This document shows positions 44,892-55,671 of a stretch of DNA of 64,000 bases, one piece after another. Numbering within the stretch: position 1 is the stretch's first letter; the number at the start of each line of letters is the position of its first letter. Position numbers and translations under genes: made by a program. The stretch is taken from NCBI GenBank assembly GCA_900318535.1, contig ONKU01000013.1, positions 1 to 64,000 of the forward strand, written 5' to 3'. The notes beneath the pieces are model-generated. The model made no database searches. It worked only from the letters and a program-made list of their open reading frames with translations, and was not told where the DNA came from. Source of the stretch: an uncultured Prevotellaceae bacterium (lineage in GTDB: Bacteria > Bacteroidota > Bacteroidia > Bacteroidales > Muribaculaceae).

Positions 44892-44993
44892 TTATACCTT
44901 ATCGGGGATATTTTCATCCAAGATCATGAAATTTATACCCGAAAGGGGTTGTTTTTCATGGTTTTTATATAAATTATACCCGAAAAGGTGTAA
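44892..44993. promoter_or_regulatory. HipB operator array (three sites)
   Basis: Three imperfect palindromes begin with TTATACC at 44892, 44933 and 44974, exactly 41 bases apart: TTATACC-ttatc-GGGGATA, TTATACC-cgaaag-GGGTT and TTATACC-cgaaaa-GGTGTAA. They stand directly upstream of the -7 box of hipB. E. coli HipB binds a similar split palindrome (TATCC-N8-GGATA). Autorepression by HipB is inferred. Confidence 0.7.
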
Positions 44994-45011
44994 TCAATTT
45001 GATTTATTGAC

Positions 45012-45019
45012 TATCTTTG
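45012..45019 (+). promoter_or_regulatory. -7 box TATCTTTG for hipBST
   Basis: TATCTTTG, 21 bases ahead of the hipB ATG and 19 bases after the third operator. Confidence 0.7.
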
Positions 45020-45039
45020 CGGCAAAATCAATATCGACA

Positions 45040-45258
45040 ATGATGACTAATCTATCTATGCAAGTGAAAGCATTGCGCAAGCAATATGGCTTGACACAAG
45101 AAGACTTATCAGCCAAAGCAGGTGTTGGGCTTCGCTTTGTGCGAGATTTAGAGCAAGGTAAAAACACCTTGAGAATGGACAAAGTGAATGCTGTCCTCAA
45201 TCTCTTTGGTGCTGAACTTGGGGTTATTCCTCAACAGAAGGGAGGTGATGAATCATGA
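45040..45258 (+). CDS. hipB: HipB-like antitoxin, XRE-family regulator
   Basis: 72 residues from the ATG at 45040 (a second Met follows at once); an earlier in-frame start at 44926 would run through the operators and promoter. One HTH_3 domain fills the protein: MQVKALRKQYGLTQEDLSAKAGVGLRFVRDLEQGK, with the recognition helix around AGVGLRFVRDLE, then NAVLNLFGAELGV. It probably binds the TTATACC sites and represses its own operon. Its stop overlaps the next start by four bases (ATGA). Confidence 0.92.
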   Translation: MMTNLSMQVKALRKQYGLTQEDLSAKAGVGLRFVRDLEQGKNTLRMDKVNAVLNLFGAELGVIPQQKGGDES

Positions 45259-45584
45259 GACAAGCCAATGTTCTATATCGAAACATCGTAGCAGGCCGAC
45301 TCATTGAAGATGAGAATGGCTATACATTCGCTTATGACGAAGATTTCCTTGCAAATGAAAATGCTGAGCCCATCAGTTTGACGTTTCCTCTCACAAGCAA
45401 GACTTACCAGTCCAACGTACTTTTCCCATTTTTTGACGGATTGATTCCTGAGGGCTGGTTGCTTGACATTGCTACCCATAACTGGAAAATCAACCCAAAT
45501 GACCGCATGGGATTGCTGCTGGCCTGCTGCAAGGACTGCATTGGTGCTATCGGCATTGTCGCAACACAGAACGAGGAGGACTAA
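45255..45584 (+). CDS. hipS: HipS-like protein (HipA N-terminal subdomain)
   Basis: 109 residues equal to the N-subdomain-1 (Couple_hipA) of HipA as a separate protein: VLYRNIVAGRLIEDENGYTFAYDEDFL, ISLTFPLTSKTYQSNVLFPFFDGLIPEGWLL, and NPNDRMGLLLACCKDCIGAIG. In the tripartite HipBST system of E. coli O127 the corresponding HipS is the antitoxin that inhibits the HipT kinase. The frame is complete with its own stop and a 3-base gap to the next gene, so the split is genuine and not a frameshift of one hipA (the next gene has its own N-terminal motif). Confidence 0.88.
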   Translation: MRQANVLYRNIVAGRLIEDENGYTFAYDEDFLANENAEPISLTFPLTSKTYQSNVLFPFFDGLIPEGWLLDIATHNWKINPNDRMGLLLACCKDCIGAIGIVATQNEED

Positions 45585-45587
45585 ATC

Positions 45588-46535
45588 ATGTGCAAGTGCT
45601 TATATTGTTATCGACCATTACATGAGGGCCAAAAGGATTTCCACCCCTCATGTGCCAAGAAAATATTTGGAAGTGCTACCGCACCCAGCCTGCCATATTC
45701 CCGAGCAGATATCGACGACCTTGCCCGTGAAGTGATCCAAAACCAGACGACAGTGACCGGTGTGCAGGCCAAATTATCATTGGACATCAACAAGGGAGGC
45801 AAGAATGAGCCCGACAGGTTGACACTCGTTGGGCTGTGGGGCCGCTATATCCTCAAACCCAAATCCGACATATACCCGTGGTTGCCTGAAGACGAAGACC
45901 TCACCATGCATTTAGCCACAATAGCTCGCATCGATGTGGTGCCTCATTCCCTCATCCGCTTTGACGATGGTGAGTTGGCCTATATCACCAAGAGAGTTGA
46001 TCGTGGCGATGACGGCATGAAATATCTCATGGAAGATGCATGCCAACTGAGTGAACGTCTCACCAGTGACAAATACAAGTCATCTTACGAGAATGTCGCT
46101 AAACTCATCAAACATTATTCCTCTACTCCTCAGCTTGATTTGGTTAACTATTGGGAAATGGCAGTTTTCTCATGGATAACGGGCAATTCTGACATGCACC
46201 TGAAGAATTTCTCGCTATTGAGTAAGGCAAAAGGTAGCTACCGATTGGCTCCTGCCTATGACCTACTGAATGTACATTTGATCTTTGATGACCCCGAAGA
46301 GCTGGCATTGACTCTCAGTGGCAAGAAGAAAAAAATCAAACGTGAGAATTTCGTTGATGCTATGCTGGCATCAGGACTAGACGAAAAAGTCATCGACAAT
46401 ATCTTCAAGAAATTTATCAAGGTCTTACCTAAATGGGTTGAATTTATAGACATCAGTTTCCTGCCCGAAGAACTAAAGGAGCGATACAAACATGAAATTG
46501 CAGCCAATATCGAAAGGCTGAGAACAGAGGCATAA
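45588..46535 (+). CDS. hipT: HipT-like serine/threonine kinase toxin
   Basis: 315 residues, the HipA kinase core without N-subdomain-1. It opens with a cysteine motif CKCLYCYRPLHEGQKDFHPSC that looks metal-binding. The Gly-rich loop TVTGVQAKLSL is at 55-65, the ATP lysine in YILKPK (Lys90), the catalytic loop TGNSDMHLKNFSLL (Asp202, Asn207), and the DFG-like APAYDLL (Asp225). In E. coli HipT two serines (SxS) precede the Gly loop and are autophosphorylated; here these are Thr55-Val-Thr57. Known HipA/HipT kinases phosphorylate aminoacyl-tRNA synthetases; the target here is unknown. Confidence 0.88.
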   Translation: MCKCLYCYRPLHEGQKDFHPSCAKKIFGSATAPSLPYSRADIDDLAREVIQNQTTVTGVQAKLSLDINKGGKNEPDRLTLVGLWGRYILKPKSDIYPWLPEDEDLTMHLATIARIDVVPHSLIRFDDGELAYITKRVDRGDDGMKYLMEDACQLSERLTSDKYKSSYENVAKLIKHYSSTPQLDLVNYWEMAVFSWITGNSDMHLKNFSLLSKAKGSYRLAPAYDLLNVHLIFDDPEELALTLSGKKKKIKRENFVDAMLASGLDEKVIDNIFKKFIKVLPKWVEFIDISFLPEELKERYKHEIAANIERLRTEA

Positions 46536-46619
46536 AGTGTATTGCCATTTCATGGATTGTATCGATTATTCTTGCTAAAAAGACTATTTTAATGAGTGAT
46601 TACCAAAATATTGAGTGAT

Positions 46620-47324
46620 ATGGAATTAAGGGAGTTTATTGAGAGTTATCGGGAGGCGTTTGGGGAGAAGGCGCAGTTGCCGTTGTTGTTCGGGTATTGT
46701 GACACGGCGGTGGCCGACACGGCGAAGATTGGGGGATGTTTCTTCAAGGGGCTGCAGGCGGCACGAGAGGGTACACCTGTGAGCCTGAGCGCCGAGATCA
46801 TCGGTTGCGGGGGCGGCAAACTCTACACGGGATTCAGCGACATGCCTGAACGGGTGCCCAAGTTTGTCTCGCTCACCGAGAAGTATAAACGCACTCCAGA
46901 GATGGTTGCTGAGTATGTCAAGGGCCTGGAAATGCCCCGTACCAACAAGCCTTATCTGAATTTCGTAAGGATAGACCAAGCGGCTTCTTTTGACGACTTT
47001 GAGGGCGTGATGTTCTATGCCACACCCGACATGCTGTCAGGGTTGTGCGGCTGGACTTTCTATGACAACAACGAACCTGATGCCGTAGTGGCCCAATTCG
47101 GCTCTGGCTGCAGTACCGTGGTGTCGATGACCGTGGTTGAGAACGCCCGGCACGGCCATCGCTGCTTCCTCGGGTTATTTGACCCGTCAGTACGGCCCTG
47201 GGTGGGTAAGGACGAGCTGAGTTTCACCGTGCCGATGAGCCGCTTCAAGGTGATGCTGAGCACGATGCGCGAATGCTTCCTGTTTGGCAGTCATGCCTGG
47301 GAACGCGTCAAAGAACGCCTGTAA
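46620..47324 (+). CDS. DUF169 domain protein
   Basis: 234 residues from the ATG at 46620 (a GTG at 46596 would add eight). The pattern PVSLSAEIIGCGGGKLYTGFSDMPERVP, GVMFYATPDMLSGLCGWTFYDN, VAQFGSGCSTVVSM and CFLGLFDPSVRPWVGKDELSFTVP matches DUF169, whose role is unknown; conserved cysteines (GCGGG, SGCS) suggest metal or redox binding. No signal peptide. It stands alone between hipBST and the esterase gene, with no clear -7 box. Confidence 0.87.
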   Translation: MELREFIESYREAFGEKAQLPLLFGYCDTAVADTAKIGGCFFKGLQAAREGTPVSLSAEIIGCGGGKLYTGFSDMPERVPKFVSLTEKYKRTPEMVAEYVKGLEMPRTNKPYLNFVRIDQAASFDDFEGVMFYATPDMLSGLCGWTFYDNNEPDAVVAQFGSGCSTVVSMTVVENARHGHRCFLGLFDPSVRPWVGKDELSFTVPMSRFKVMLSTMRECFLFGSHAWERVKERL

Positions 47325-47382
47325 AACATGTTATATAATGTGAATTGCCCCGTTATCATTTTTGGTTGTGGGGGATTTGATA

Positions 47383-47390
47383 TATATTTG
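47383..47390 (+). promoter_or_regulatory. -7 box TATATTTG for esterase gene
   Basis: TATATTTG, 25 bases ahead of the ATG at 47416. It rules out the longer in-frame start at 47362, which would lie upstream of the promoter. Confidence 0.7.
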
Positions 47391-47415
47391 CACAAACTTT
47401 ATTAACCAAAATAAT

Positions 47416-48552
47416 ATGAGACGATATTTATTCTTTCTGTTTGTTTTAATGGCGTTCACGATGACAAGCCAGAGCTATTTTGCCCCGTCAGTGAACAGTC
47501 CTGATATTGCCAAGGATGGCTCGGTAACCTTCAAGGTCAAGGCAGCAGGTGCCGACACAGTTCGCCTGATCATCGATTCCCGCTTGGACACGCTGATGAA
47601 GCACACGGGCAACGAGACGTGGAGCATCACCCTGCGAGACCTGGAACCCGACCTGTATATGTACTTCTTCACCGTTGACGGCATGAAAGTGCTGGATACC
47701 GAGAATGCACAGGTGCTGCGTGATGTCAAGAGCGTGATGAACACGTTTGTGCTTGACCCAAAGGGCGACTGCCCCATGGCAGTGCATGATGTGCCCCATG
47801 GCGAGGTCAGGGCCGTGTGGTACGACTCCCCCACCCTAGGTACGACACGCCGCATGATGATCTATCTGCCCCCTGGCTATGAGCAGGGCCGTCAACGCTA
47901 CCCCGTGTTCTATCTGCTGCACGGATCGGGCGGTGACGAGACGGTATGGCTTGAGCAGGGCCGCGCCGCCCAAGTGCTCGACAACCTCATTGCCAGCGGC
48001 AAGGCCGAACCCATGATCGTGGTCATGCCCAACGGCAATGTGGACGAGAAGGCAGCGTCCAACATGAGTGATCTGGGGAACGTGCAGCCCACGTTTGCCC
48101 ACAAGAACTGGATGGACGGCACGTTTGAGCAGTCATTCAACGACATCATGAACTGGGTGGACAAGAATTACCGCACACGCGCCGCCAAGCGCTACCGTGC
48201 CATCGCAGGCCTGTCGATGGGCGGCTACCACTCGCTCTACATCAGCGCCAACCAGCCCGACGACTTTGCCTACGTGGGCCTGTTCTCACCCGCCATCAGC
48301 CGCATGGATCAGGGCAAGTGCAAAATCTATGACGACCTGGAGGGCAAACTGATTGCCCAGTTCAAACAGCGTCCCCGCCTGTACTGGTTGGGCATCGGAG
48401 AAAAGGATTTCCTCTACAAAGACAACGAGGCGTTCAGGCAGCTCCTTGACAAGAACCGCCTGCGCTACACCTATCACGAGAGCGGAGCCGGCCACGAGTG
48501 GGCCAACTGGCGCGACTACCTGGTAATATTCACGCAACAACTTTTCAAATGA
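47416..48552 (+). CDS. Secreted esterase, carbohydrate esterase family 1-like
   Basis: 378 residues: signal peptide (MRRYLFFLFVLMAFTMTSQS), an N-terminal CBM48-like E-set domain (about 30-115; VTFKVKAAGADTVRLIID), then an alpha/beta-hydrolase of the Esterase D/CE1 type. Oxyanion segment YLLHGSGGDETVWLEQG, nucleophile Ser267 in GLSMGG, catalytic His360 in GAGHEWANWR. Relatives remove feruloyl or acetyl groups from xylan; this domain pair is common in gut Bacteroidetes xylan degraders. Substrate is inferred. Confidence 0.9.
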   Translation: MRRYLFFLFVLMAFTMTSQSYFAPSVNSPDIAKDGSVTFKVKAAGADTVRLIIDSRLDTLMKHTGNETWSITLRDLEPDLYMYFFTVDGMKVLDTENAQVLRDVKSVMNTFVLDPKGDCPMAVHDVPHGEVRAVWYDSPTLGTTRRMMIYLPPGYEQGRQRYPVFYLLHGSGGDETVWLEQGRAAQVLDNLIASGKAEPMIVVMPNGNVDEKAASNMSDLGNVQPTFAHKNWMDGTFEQSFNDIMNWVDKNYRTRAAKRYRAIAGLSMGGYHSLYISANQPDDFAYVGLFSPAISRMDQGKCKIYDDLEGKLIAQFKQRPRLYWLGIGEKDFLYKDNEAFRQLLDKNRLRYTYHESGAGHEWANWRDYLVIFTQQLFK

Positions 48553-48599
48553 TACAGATGGCCGTGGCATAGCCCCGGCACACAGAACCAACAGAACAA

Positions 48600-49067
48600 A
48601 TGCTTGACGCACTCATCCATTTCTTTACCCAATGGGGTTACCTGGGGTTGTTCCTGGGGTCTTTTCTGGCGGGCAGCATCGTCCCCTTCAGCAGCGAGGC
48701 CTTGGTCATCGCCTGTGTGGGGCCGTTGCACATGAGTCCTGTCACCAGCCTTTTAGTTGCGCTGGCGGGCAATGTGAGCGGCGGCATGACATGCTACTAC
48801 ATCGGCCACCTGGGCAAAATCGAGTGGATTGAGAAATATGCCCGCGTGAGCGAGGAAAAACTCAACCGCGCCCTGCACTTCATGCACAACCGCGGCGCGT
48901 GGATGGGCTTCTTCGCTTTTATTCCCATATTGGGCACTGCCATCAGTGTCGCGCTAGGCTATGTGCGGTCCAACGTGTGGATTGTCCTCGTCACCATGAC
49001 CATAGGCAAACTGCTGCGCTACGCCGCCATCATCTGGGGTTCCCTCAAACTCATCAACATGTTCTAA
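48600..49067 (+). CDS. DedA/YqaA family membrane protein
   Basis: 155 residues with four to five membrane segments: YLGLFLGSFLAGSIVPFSSEAL, SPVTSLLVALAGNVSGGMTCYYIGHLG, and RGAWMGFFAFIPILGTAISVALGYVR. These match the short YqaA type of the DedA (SNARE-associated/VTT) superfamily, whose larger members flip polyprenyl phosphates or phospholipids. The specific role here is unknown. It follows the esterase gene after 47 bases and precedes the LUD gene. Confidence 0.87.
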   Translation: MLDALIHFFTQWGYLGLFLGSFLAGSIVPFSSEALVIACVGPLHMSPVTSLLVALAGNVSGGMTCYYIGHLGKIEWIEKYARVSEEKLNRALHFMHNRGAWMGFFAFIPILGTAISVALGYVRSNVWIVLVTMTIGKLLRYAAIIWGSLKLINMF

Positions 49068-49104
49068 ACATTCACTCATCACTCACCTCAAATCACTCAT
49101 CACT

Positions 49105-49743
49105 ATGACACCTATCGAAATCCATAACGAACAGCTTGCCGGGCGCATCATCAAGCAACTGGAGCACCGCAATTTCAACGCCCACTACTGCGCCACCCAC
49201 GACGAGGCCATCGACCTCGTCAAGTCGCTCATGCCCAAGGGCAGCATCGTCACTTGGGGCGGTTCACAGACCATCCGCGAGATGGGCTTGACCCAGCAGC
49301 TCATTGACAGCGGCGACTACAAGGTCATCGACCGTGACAAGGCCGTCACCAACGAGGAGAAGCGCCAATGCTATCTCGACGCCATGGACGTGGACTACTT
49401 CCTCACCAGTGCCAATGCCATCACCCAGGACGGCGTCATCGTCAACATCGACGGCCGCGGCAACCGCGTCGCTGCCATCACCTTGGGCCCGCACAACGTG
49501 ATACACGTCATCGGCATGAACAAGGTCGCTCCCACCATCGAGGCCGCCCTAGCGCGTGCCCGCAACACCGCTGCGCCCATCAACACGGCCCGCTTGGGCT
49601 GCGACACCCCCTGCAAACTCGACGGCGTATGCCACAACTGCAACAGTCCGCAGTGCATCTGCAACTACATCCACTTCACCCGCAACAGTTTTCCGGCCCA
49701 CCGCCACACCGTCATCCTCATCGGCGAGAACTGGGGCTACTGA
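49105..49743 (+). CDS. LUD domain protein (lactate utilisation-like)
   Basis: 212 residues matching the single-domain LUD/LutC-type family: MPKGSIVTWGGSQTIREMG, DVDYFLTSANAITQDGVIVNIDGRGNRVAAITLGPHNVIHVIGMNKV, and a Cys cluster (LGCDTPCKLDGVCHNCNSPQCICNY) near 170-194 that is present in stand-alone members and probably binds an Fe-S cluster or metal. The lutA/lutB partners are not nearby, so a lactate role is not supported by context. Confidence 0.88.
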   Translation: MTPIEIHNEQLAGRIIKQLEHRNFNAHYCATHDEAIDLVKSLMPKGSIVTWGGSQTIREMGLTQQLIDSGDYKVIDRDKAVTNEEKRQCYLDAMDVDYFLTSANAITQDGVIVNIDGRGNRVAAITLGPHNVIHVIGMNKVAPTIEAALARARNTAAPINTARLGCDTPCKLDGVCHNCNSPQCICNYIHFTRNSFPAHRHTVILIGENWGY

Positions 49744-49876
49744 GAAGCAAGAAAACATTAAACACAACTTACTAAATAATCAAAAAACAACTTGAACAAC
49801 TCAAACAACTGATACATAAAATCTACAGTATTTAGGTTGTTACAGTTGCTCGAGTTGCCTTCTATTAGAACGCATA

Positions 49877-50638
49877 ATGAACGAGGAATTAAGTTTTATT
49901 GGGATTATTCCGGCGAGGTATGCCTCGACGAGGTTCCCGGGCAAGCCGCTGGCCATGCTGGGCGGCAAGACAATGATAGAGCGGGTTTATACCCAGGTGA
50001 GCAAGGTGCTGGACCATGTGGTGGTCGCTACCGACGATGACCGCATCATGGCGGCGGTAGAGGCTTTCGGCGGCAAGGCGGTGATGACGAGCGCCGAGCA
50101 CCGCAGCGGCACCGACCGCTGCCAGGAGGCCTACCTGAAGAATGGCGGCCATGAGGATGTCATCATCAACATCCAGGGTGACGAGCCGTTTATACAGCCT
50201 GACCAGTTGCAAGCCATTATGGCCTGCTTTGACGACAAGACAACCGACATCGCCACACTGGTTCGCCCCTTTGACGCCAGTCGTCCCTATAGCGAGCTGG
50301 AGAACCCTAACAGCCCCAAGGTGGTGCTGGACAGCCAAATGCGTGCCCGCTACTTCTCGCGCTCGGTCATCCCGTTTGTGCGCGGCCACGAACGCGAGCA
50401 ATGGCCCGCACTGACTCAATATTATACCCATGTGGGCATGTATGCCTACCGCGCCAACGTATTGGCCGAGATCACCCGCCTGCCGCAGTCTCCGCTGGAA
50501 CTGGCCGAGTCGCTTGAGCAGTTGCGCTGGCTCGAGAACGGCTATACCATCAAGGCCGGCATCTCCACCACAGCCACCATCGGCATCGACACGCCCGAGG
50601 ACCTTGCCCGCGCTAACGAGCTGTTGGCCTCACGCTAA
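49877..50638 (+). CDS. kdsB: 3-deoxy-manno-octulosonate cytidylyltransferase
   Basis: Activates Kdo as CMP-Kdo for LPS inner-core synthesis in the cytoplasm. 253 residues with IGIIPARYASTRFPGKPLAMLGGKTMIERVY at the N-terminus, HRSGTDRCQEAY, NIQGDEPFIQPDQL and GIDTPEDLARA, all hallmark KdsB elements. Full length. 49744-49876 upstream is an AT-rich spacer with AACAACTNAAACAACT-type repeats and no promoter box I can defend. Confidence 0.96.
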   Translation: MNEELSFIGIIPARYASTRFPGKPLAMLGGKTMIERVYTQVSKVLDHVVVATDDDRIMAAVEAFGGKAVMTSAEHRSGTDRCQEAYLKNGGHEDVIINIQGDEPFIQPDQLQAIMACFDDKTTDIATLVRPFDASRPYSELENPNSPKVVLDSQMRARYFSRSVIPFVRGHEREQWPALTQYYTHVGMYAYRANVLAEITRLPQSPLELAESLEQLRWLENGYTIKAGISTTATIGIDTPEDLARANELLASR

Positions 50639-53758
<3,120 letters not shown>

Positions 53759-53774
53759 CAACTGTAATTGAATT

Positions 53775-53838
53775 AAACAACTGAACCATCTGAATGCTCT
53801 GAGAATTAACTCAGATTTTTCAGATGGTTCAGTTGTTT
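53775..53838. terminator. Long bidirectional hairpin terminator
   Basis: AAACAACTGAACCATCTGAA pairs perfectly over 20 bp with 53819-53838, and the interior holds a second small stem (CTGAG/CTCAG). It lies between the converging beta-galactosidase and CDF genes and carries T-rich flanks on both strands. Confidence 0.8.
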
Positions 53839-53913
53839 TAGCATTTAGTGATGTGTAGATGCCTCACTAAACTTTAACCACTAAACTCTAAACTGCGAGC
53901 GCAGCGAGCATTC

Positions 53914-55017
53914 CTACTCGCTGTAATTGTGGTCGATGACGATGGAGACCGTGTCGTTGGGGACAAGGGGCTGGAGTTCGGCCTTCAGCTCCTGGATGAA
54001 GGCGGCATCGTCGTGGACGGTGATGTCGGGCACCACGTCGAGAGAGATGCGGCGTTCGTCTTCGAAATAGTAGAAGCCATGCACCTGCTCGACGTGCTCG
54101 TGGGCGGCAGCGGCCTGCATGAGGGTGTGTTGTAACTCGGCACGCTTGTTCTCGCCTGTGGCGACGGCATACACGCCGACGGTCATGATGATGCCGTGAC
54201 GGTCAAACATCTCTTCGCTGATGCGGCGAGTGAGGCCGTGAATCTTGTGGGCATCCATCGTGTCCATGACATTGATGTGGAGGGAACCGATTTGCACGTC
54301 GGGGCCATAATTGTGGACGATGATGTCAAACACACCGTGAACACCGTCAAAGTCGTTGACTTCCTTCTTGATCTGAGACAGCAGCTCGGGCGATATCTTG
54401 GCACCGAGCAATTCGTTGACGGGCGAGGCGAGCATCTCAATACCAGCCTTGATGATGACCAGCGAGATGAGGGCGCCCAGGATACCATCGAGTGAGACAT
54501 TCCACAACAGCATCACACCCGCCGAGACGAGCGTTGCCAGCGTGATAATGGCATCAAACAGGGCATCGGAGCCCGAAGCGATAAGGGCATCGCTCTTGAG
54601 TTTCTCGCCCTGTGACTTGACATAGCGCCCCAGTACCAGTTTCACGACAATCGCCACGATGATGACGATGAGCGTGACCGTGGTGTAAGTGGGTGTTGTC
54701 GGTTCAATGATCTTTTTTATAGACTCGATGAGCGAGGTCACACCTGCCGAGAGCACAATCACCGCGATGATGATGGCGCTGAAGTACTCGATGCGCCCGA
54801 ACCCGAAGGGGTGCTTCCTGTCTGCCGGTCGCTGCGAGAGTTTGGTGCCAACGATGGTGATGACGCTCGACAGGGCATCGCTCAGGTTGTTCACCGCATC
54901 CATGACAATAGCCACCGAACTGGCCAGCAGGCCCACAACGGCCTTGAAAGCGGCTAATAATACATTGGCGATAATGCCAATCCAACTTGTCCTGATAATC
55001 TGTGAAGAACGATCCAT
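53914..55017 (-). CDS. Cation diffusion facilitator exporter
   Basis: Inner-membrane metal/proton antiporter, 367 residues with six membrane helices and a C-terminal cytosolic ferredoxin-like domain (about 225-367, somewhat long). The metal-site motifs are DAVNNLSDALSS in helix 2 (an Asn/Asp-xxx-Asp form rather than HxxxD) and SDALFDA in helix 5. Such all-acidic sites are usual in Mn2+/Fe2+ members, so Mn2+ or Fe2+ export is more likely than Zn2+; this is inference. A palindrome with TTGCGAAAATTTTCGCAA lies just upstream. Confidence 0.92.
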   Translation of the reverse strand: MDRSSQIIRTSWIGIIANVLLAAFKAVVGLLASSVAIVMDAVNNLSDALSSVITIVGTKLSQRPADRKHPFGFGRIEYFSAIIIAVIVLSAGVTSLIESIKKIIEPTTPTYTTVTLIVIIVAIVVKLVLGRYVKSQGEKLKSDALIASGSDALFDAIITLATLVSAGVMLLWNVSLDGILGALISLVIIKAGIEMLASPVNELLGAKISPELLSQIKKEVNDFDGVHGVFDIIVHNYGPDVQIGSLHINVMDTMDAHKIHGLTRRISEEMFDRHGIIMTVGVYAVATGENKRAELQHTLMQAAAAHEHVEQVHGFYYFEDERRISLDVVPDITVHDDAAFIQELKAELQPLVPNDTVSIVIDHNYSE

Positions 55018-55052
55018 ATTCAGTTTATAGTTTTTAATCCTTAGTCATTGTA

Positions 55053-55086
55053 TTGCGAAAATTTTCGCAACGAAATTTTTCGCAAT
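55053..55086. promoter_or_regulatory. Palindrome TTGCGAAAATTTTCGCAA plus third half-site
   Basis: A perfect 18-bp palindrome (55053-55070) stands 36 bases upstream of the CDF start, and another half, TTTTTCGCAAT, follows at 55076-55086, so two alternative hairpins are possible. It could be an operator for CDF control or a terminator for the gene at 55096. No TAnnTTTG box for the CDF gene was found nearby. Confidence 0.5.
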
Positions 55087-55095
55087 GTTTTGAGG

Positions 55096-55545
55096 TTAAT
55101 TTTGGTTGGGTTGCCACAGGTGGAGGCCTGCTGCGGTGGCGAGTTGCTCGGCGAGTTGCAGCAGGTCGGGCGACGGGTTGTAGAGGGTAAGGTGTGTGTC
55201 ACCGCCACTGGCAGTAATCAGGGCCGTGCCGTCATCAATCAGGGCGCACAGATAGCCGTGGTGCAGGTCATCGTCGAGCCAATCAGCCAAGGCCTCAGGC
55301 TCAGGGTTCATGACCCAGTCGTCTCCAAAATGACTCACCGTCAGGTCGTGATAGCAGTTCAGCTTCAGCACCACGTCGGCCAGTTGGCGGCACAAGCGTT
55401 CATGACGCTTACCCGTCAGGTAATACTGCTCCACAGCGAAGAATTGCCCGCGACTGTCTTGCGGCACCTGCTTGGGCAGGAAGTCAATTACCCAATAGGG
55501 CTGCAAAAGCAACCGCTCCGTTATTATGTCATAATCCTTGTCCAT
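55096..55545 (-). CDS. Hypothetical protein
   Basis: 149 residues from the ATG at 55545 (MDKDYDIITERLLLQPYWVIDFLPKQVP); an ATG at 55557 overlaps the -7 box and is rejected. The protein is soluble with many aromatic residues: RGQFFAVEQYYLTGKRHERL, DDLHHGYLCALIDDGTALITASGGDTHLTLYNP. No family recognised. It is the first of a divergent pair with the PASTA gene and upstream of the CDF gene on the same strand. Confidence 0.75.
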   Translation of the reverse strand: MDKDYDIITERLLLQPYWVIDFLPKQVPQDSRGQFFAVEQYYLTGKRHERLCRQLADVVLKLNCYHDLTVSHFGDDWVMNPEPEALADWLDDDLHHGYLCALIDDGTALITASGGDTHLTLYNPSPDLLQLAEQLATAAGLHLWQPNQN

Positions 55546-55554
55546 ATCCACCCA

Positions 55555-55562
55555 CAAAGGTA
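55555..55562 (-). promoter_or_regulatory. -7 box TACCTTTG (hypothetical gene)
   Basis: Minus-strand TACCTTTG, 9 bases ahead of the ATG at 55545. Confidence 0.65.
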
Positions 55563-55635
55563 ACTAAAAAACGAAGGAAAACCCAAATATCCGAAAAAAA
55601 CAGGTGAACTTGTTGGCTCGGTGCGTCTCTTTCAC

Positions 55636-55643
55636 TAATTTTG
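55636..55643 (+). promoter_or_regulatory. -7 box TAATTTTG for PASTA-rluD
   Basis: Plus-strand TAATTTTG, 28 bases ahead of the GTG start at 55672. Confidence 0.6.
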
Positions 55644-55671
55644 CAGGTTGTAACTAAACTACTGAACCACC

